NCBI GenBank assembly: GCA_007121995.1
Contig: SKJK01000030.1
Location: forward strand, 1 to 7,258
Length of the DNA: 7,258 nucleotides
Direction: 5' to 3'
From: Desulfobulbaceae bacterium
Lineage (GTDB): Bacteria; Desulfobacterota; Desulfobulbia; Desulfobulbales; Desulfobulbaceae
How positions within the stretch are numbered: position 1 is the first letter of the stretch; each line of letters starts with the position of its first letter. The position numbers and the translations under genes are program-made. Below the pieces are notes generated by a model. It was not told where the DNA came from and made no database searches. It was given only the letters and a program-made list of their open reading frames with translations. This document shows, piece by piece, positions 6,493 through 7,258 of the stretch.

Positions 6493-6690
6493 AGATAATA
6501 CTAAAAGCGTTCCCTTTCTGTCCAGCTGACAATGACACGGGTGATCTAATGGCGATCAGGTTCAGTGATTAATATACCTGTTCTGGAGAGTTTCTGCTCA
6601 GGTACAGTTGTGAAAATCAGATCGGCTTAATACTTTTTTTGATAATACGTTGTTTTTTTGGTTAATAAATATTAAAAAGCTATGAGTTGA
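6493..6690. other. Divergent intergenic region between the zinc-finger gene and selC
   Basis: This gap must hold promoters for both directions. For the reverse strand the best -10 candidate is TATATT (+ AATATA at 6571-6576), without a convincing -35; TACCTG/CAGGTA arms (6575-6580 and 6598-6603) flank the place where a -35 would be. The right end, from about 6630, is strongly A+T rich with T-runs, as is common before stable RNA genes. I see no open frame and no cobalamin riboswitch hallmark. Confidence 0.4.
6639..6667 (+). promoter_or_regulatory. Possible selC promoter
   Basis: TTGATA at 6639-6644 matches the -35 consensus in five of six bases. Exactly 17 nt later is TTAATA (6662-6667), a poor -10 box; overlapping A/T-rich hexamers could serve instead. 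The gap from there to the tRNA 5' end is 23 nt. The A+T-rich setting is suitable, but the -10 cannot be fixed by eye. Confidence 0.25.
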
Positions 6691-6788
6691 GGAAGTGGAA
6701 AGGGCGCTGGTGGCTCTCCCGGACTTCAAATCCGGTGCGCCGGGTGAATAACCCGGCGGGTGGGTTCGATTCCCATGCACTTCCGCCA
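6691..6788 (+). tRNA. selC: tRNA-Sec (anticodon TCA)
   Basis: This is the selenocysteine tRNA, charged with serine, converted to selenocysteyl-tRNA by SelA and delivered by SelB to in-frame UGA codons. The 98-nt length, including encoded CCA (6786-6788), is that of tRNA-Sec, the longest bacterial tRNA. The anticodon stem CCGGA/TCCGG (6719-6723, 6731-6735) holds loop CTTCAAA with anticodon TCA at 6726-6728, identical in loop sequence to E. coli selC. The long variable arm is a perfect 8-bp stem CGCCGGGT/ACCCGGCG with loop GAATA (6738-6758). The T arm is GTGGG-TTCGATT-CCCAT (6760-6776). The acceptor stem pairs GGAAGTG with CACTTCC (7 bp); the eighth pair expected in bacterial tRNA-Sec is a G-G mismatch here (6698 and 6777). 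The discriminator is G6785. No selenoprotein or selA/selB gene is in view. Confidence 0.97.
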
Positions 6789-7258
6789 TTTTATTAGTTT
6801 TTTCAGTCACAGTTCCCATTTTATCCTGAATCTTTCTACGCTGTCAATCTTCTTTTCCCAGCTTTCGCACAAGAATTTTTTTCCCAAGGTTGGAAGCAGG
6901 CACGGTGCGCCCGTTTCCGGTCCTGATCCCTCGACCGTTTCCCTGGTATTTTTTCCGTCTTGGTGAGCATCCGTCCGTAGGCAGTGCGATATCAAACAAG
7001 GTATGCGTCTCTTGCCGGCAAAGGCAGGGTGCTTTTTAAAGACAGTATGGTTTGAATAGGGTATTTTGGCAACATAATCCAGGTTGACAATACGATAACT
7101 CGGATGCTCGAAGGGCGGCGGGTGAAAGCGTAAAAAATGGTGCCGTACTTGCAATCTTATTCCAGCAAAAATATCCAAAACAAGAGCCCAGCCGTCACGG
7201 ATCCAGGCACCATACAGGAGCGTGGTAAACCACACTGGTACTACCCGTGATGGATTAC
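6789..7258. other. Region after selC with no recognised gene
   Basis: These 470 bases contain no RNA gene, insertion sequence end or duplication of the selC 3' end that I can see. No hairpin plus T-run terminator is evident after selC, although a T-rich stretch (TTTTATTAGTTTTTT) follows the CCA directly. The only long open frame is the reverse-strand one listed separately. Confidence 0.5.
6807..7258 (-). CDS. Doubtful open frame running off the right edge (hypothetical, partial)
   Basis: One reverse-strand frame is open from the right window edge to a stop at 6807, about 150 codons. I do not recognise the product. It is rich in His, Arg, Pro and Trp, with a hydrophobic stretch (FTTLLYGAWIRDGWALVLDIFAG) near the start of the visible part and a basic, cysteine-containing second half. 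This composition is unlike the clear genes nearby. It may be a real partial gene, the decayed end of one, or chance. If it is coding, it faces selC tail to tail. Confidence 0.25.
   Translation of the reverse strand, partial: NPSRVVPVWFTTLLYGAWIRDGWALVLDIFAGIRLQVRHHFLRFHPPPFEHPSYRIVNLDYVAKIPYSNHTVFKKHPAFAGKRRIPCLISHCLRTDAHQDGKNTRETVEGSGPETGAPCLLPTLGKKFLCESWEKKIDSVERFRIKWEL

Noticed and set aside
6493..6690. Cobalamin or other riboswitch upstream of the zinc-finger/binding-protein operon
   Set aside because: Considered because of the BtuF-like protein, but I could not find the conserved B12-box or a matching multi-stem fold in these bases.

Overview
The window is an ordinary-looking bacterial chromosome segment from a Gram-negative organism of middling G+C content. 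Evidence for Gram-negative is an ABC ATPase/FtsX-type permease pair of the YbbA-YbbP kind, a YcbB-type periplasmic L,D-transpeptidase with a signal peptide, and a periplasmic-type substrate-binding protein. It carries a tRNA-Sec gene (selC), so the organism very probably makes selenoproteins. Together this would fit a sulfate reducer or relative among the Desulfobacterota (former Deltaproteobacteria), but that placement is an impression, not something the sequence proves.

Layout. Positions 1-2844 (+): the 3' end of an ATPase gene overlaps an 850-residue FtsX-family permease gene. Positions 2845-2932: convergent intergenic gap with a hairpin. Positions 2933-4981 (-): an L,D-transpeptidase gene followed after 9 nt by a small unknown gene. 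Positions 4982-5216: leader and promoter region of the transpeptidase, with a perfect TATAAT box and several inverted repeats. Positions 5217-6492 (-): a small Cys/His zinc-finger protein with a very acidic tail, whose 3' end overlaps by 14 nt a BtuF-like substrate-binding protein gene. Positions 6493-6690: divergent intergenic region. Positions 6691-6788 (+): selC. Positions 6789-7258: no recognised gene; one reverse-strand frame stays open off the window edge.

How the parts may work together. The ATPase and permease should form one inner-membrane complex that acts on a lipophilic or envelope substrate. The transpeptidase makes 3-3 crosslinks in peptidoglycan in the periplasm. The binding protein probably captures a corrinoid or iron chelate, but its permease and ATPase partners are not here. 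The zinc-finger protein is translationally linked to it and is the least explained gene. No CRISPR array, phage gene, insertion sequence or defence system was seen. The points most worth a second look are the zinc-finger/acidic-tail protein coupled to an orphan binding protein, the structured leader of the transpeptidase gene, and the odd acceptor-stem pair in selC.
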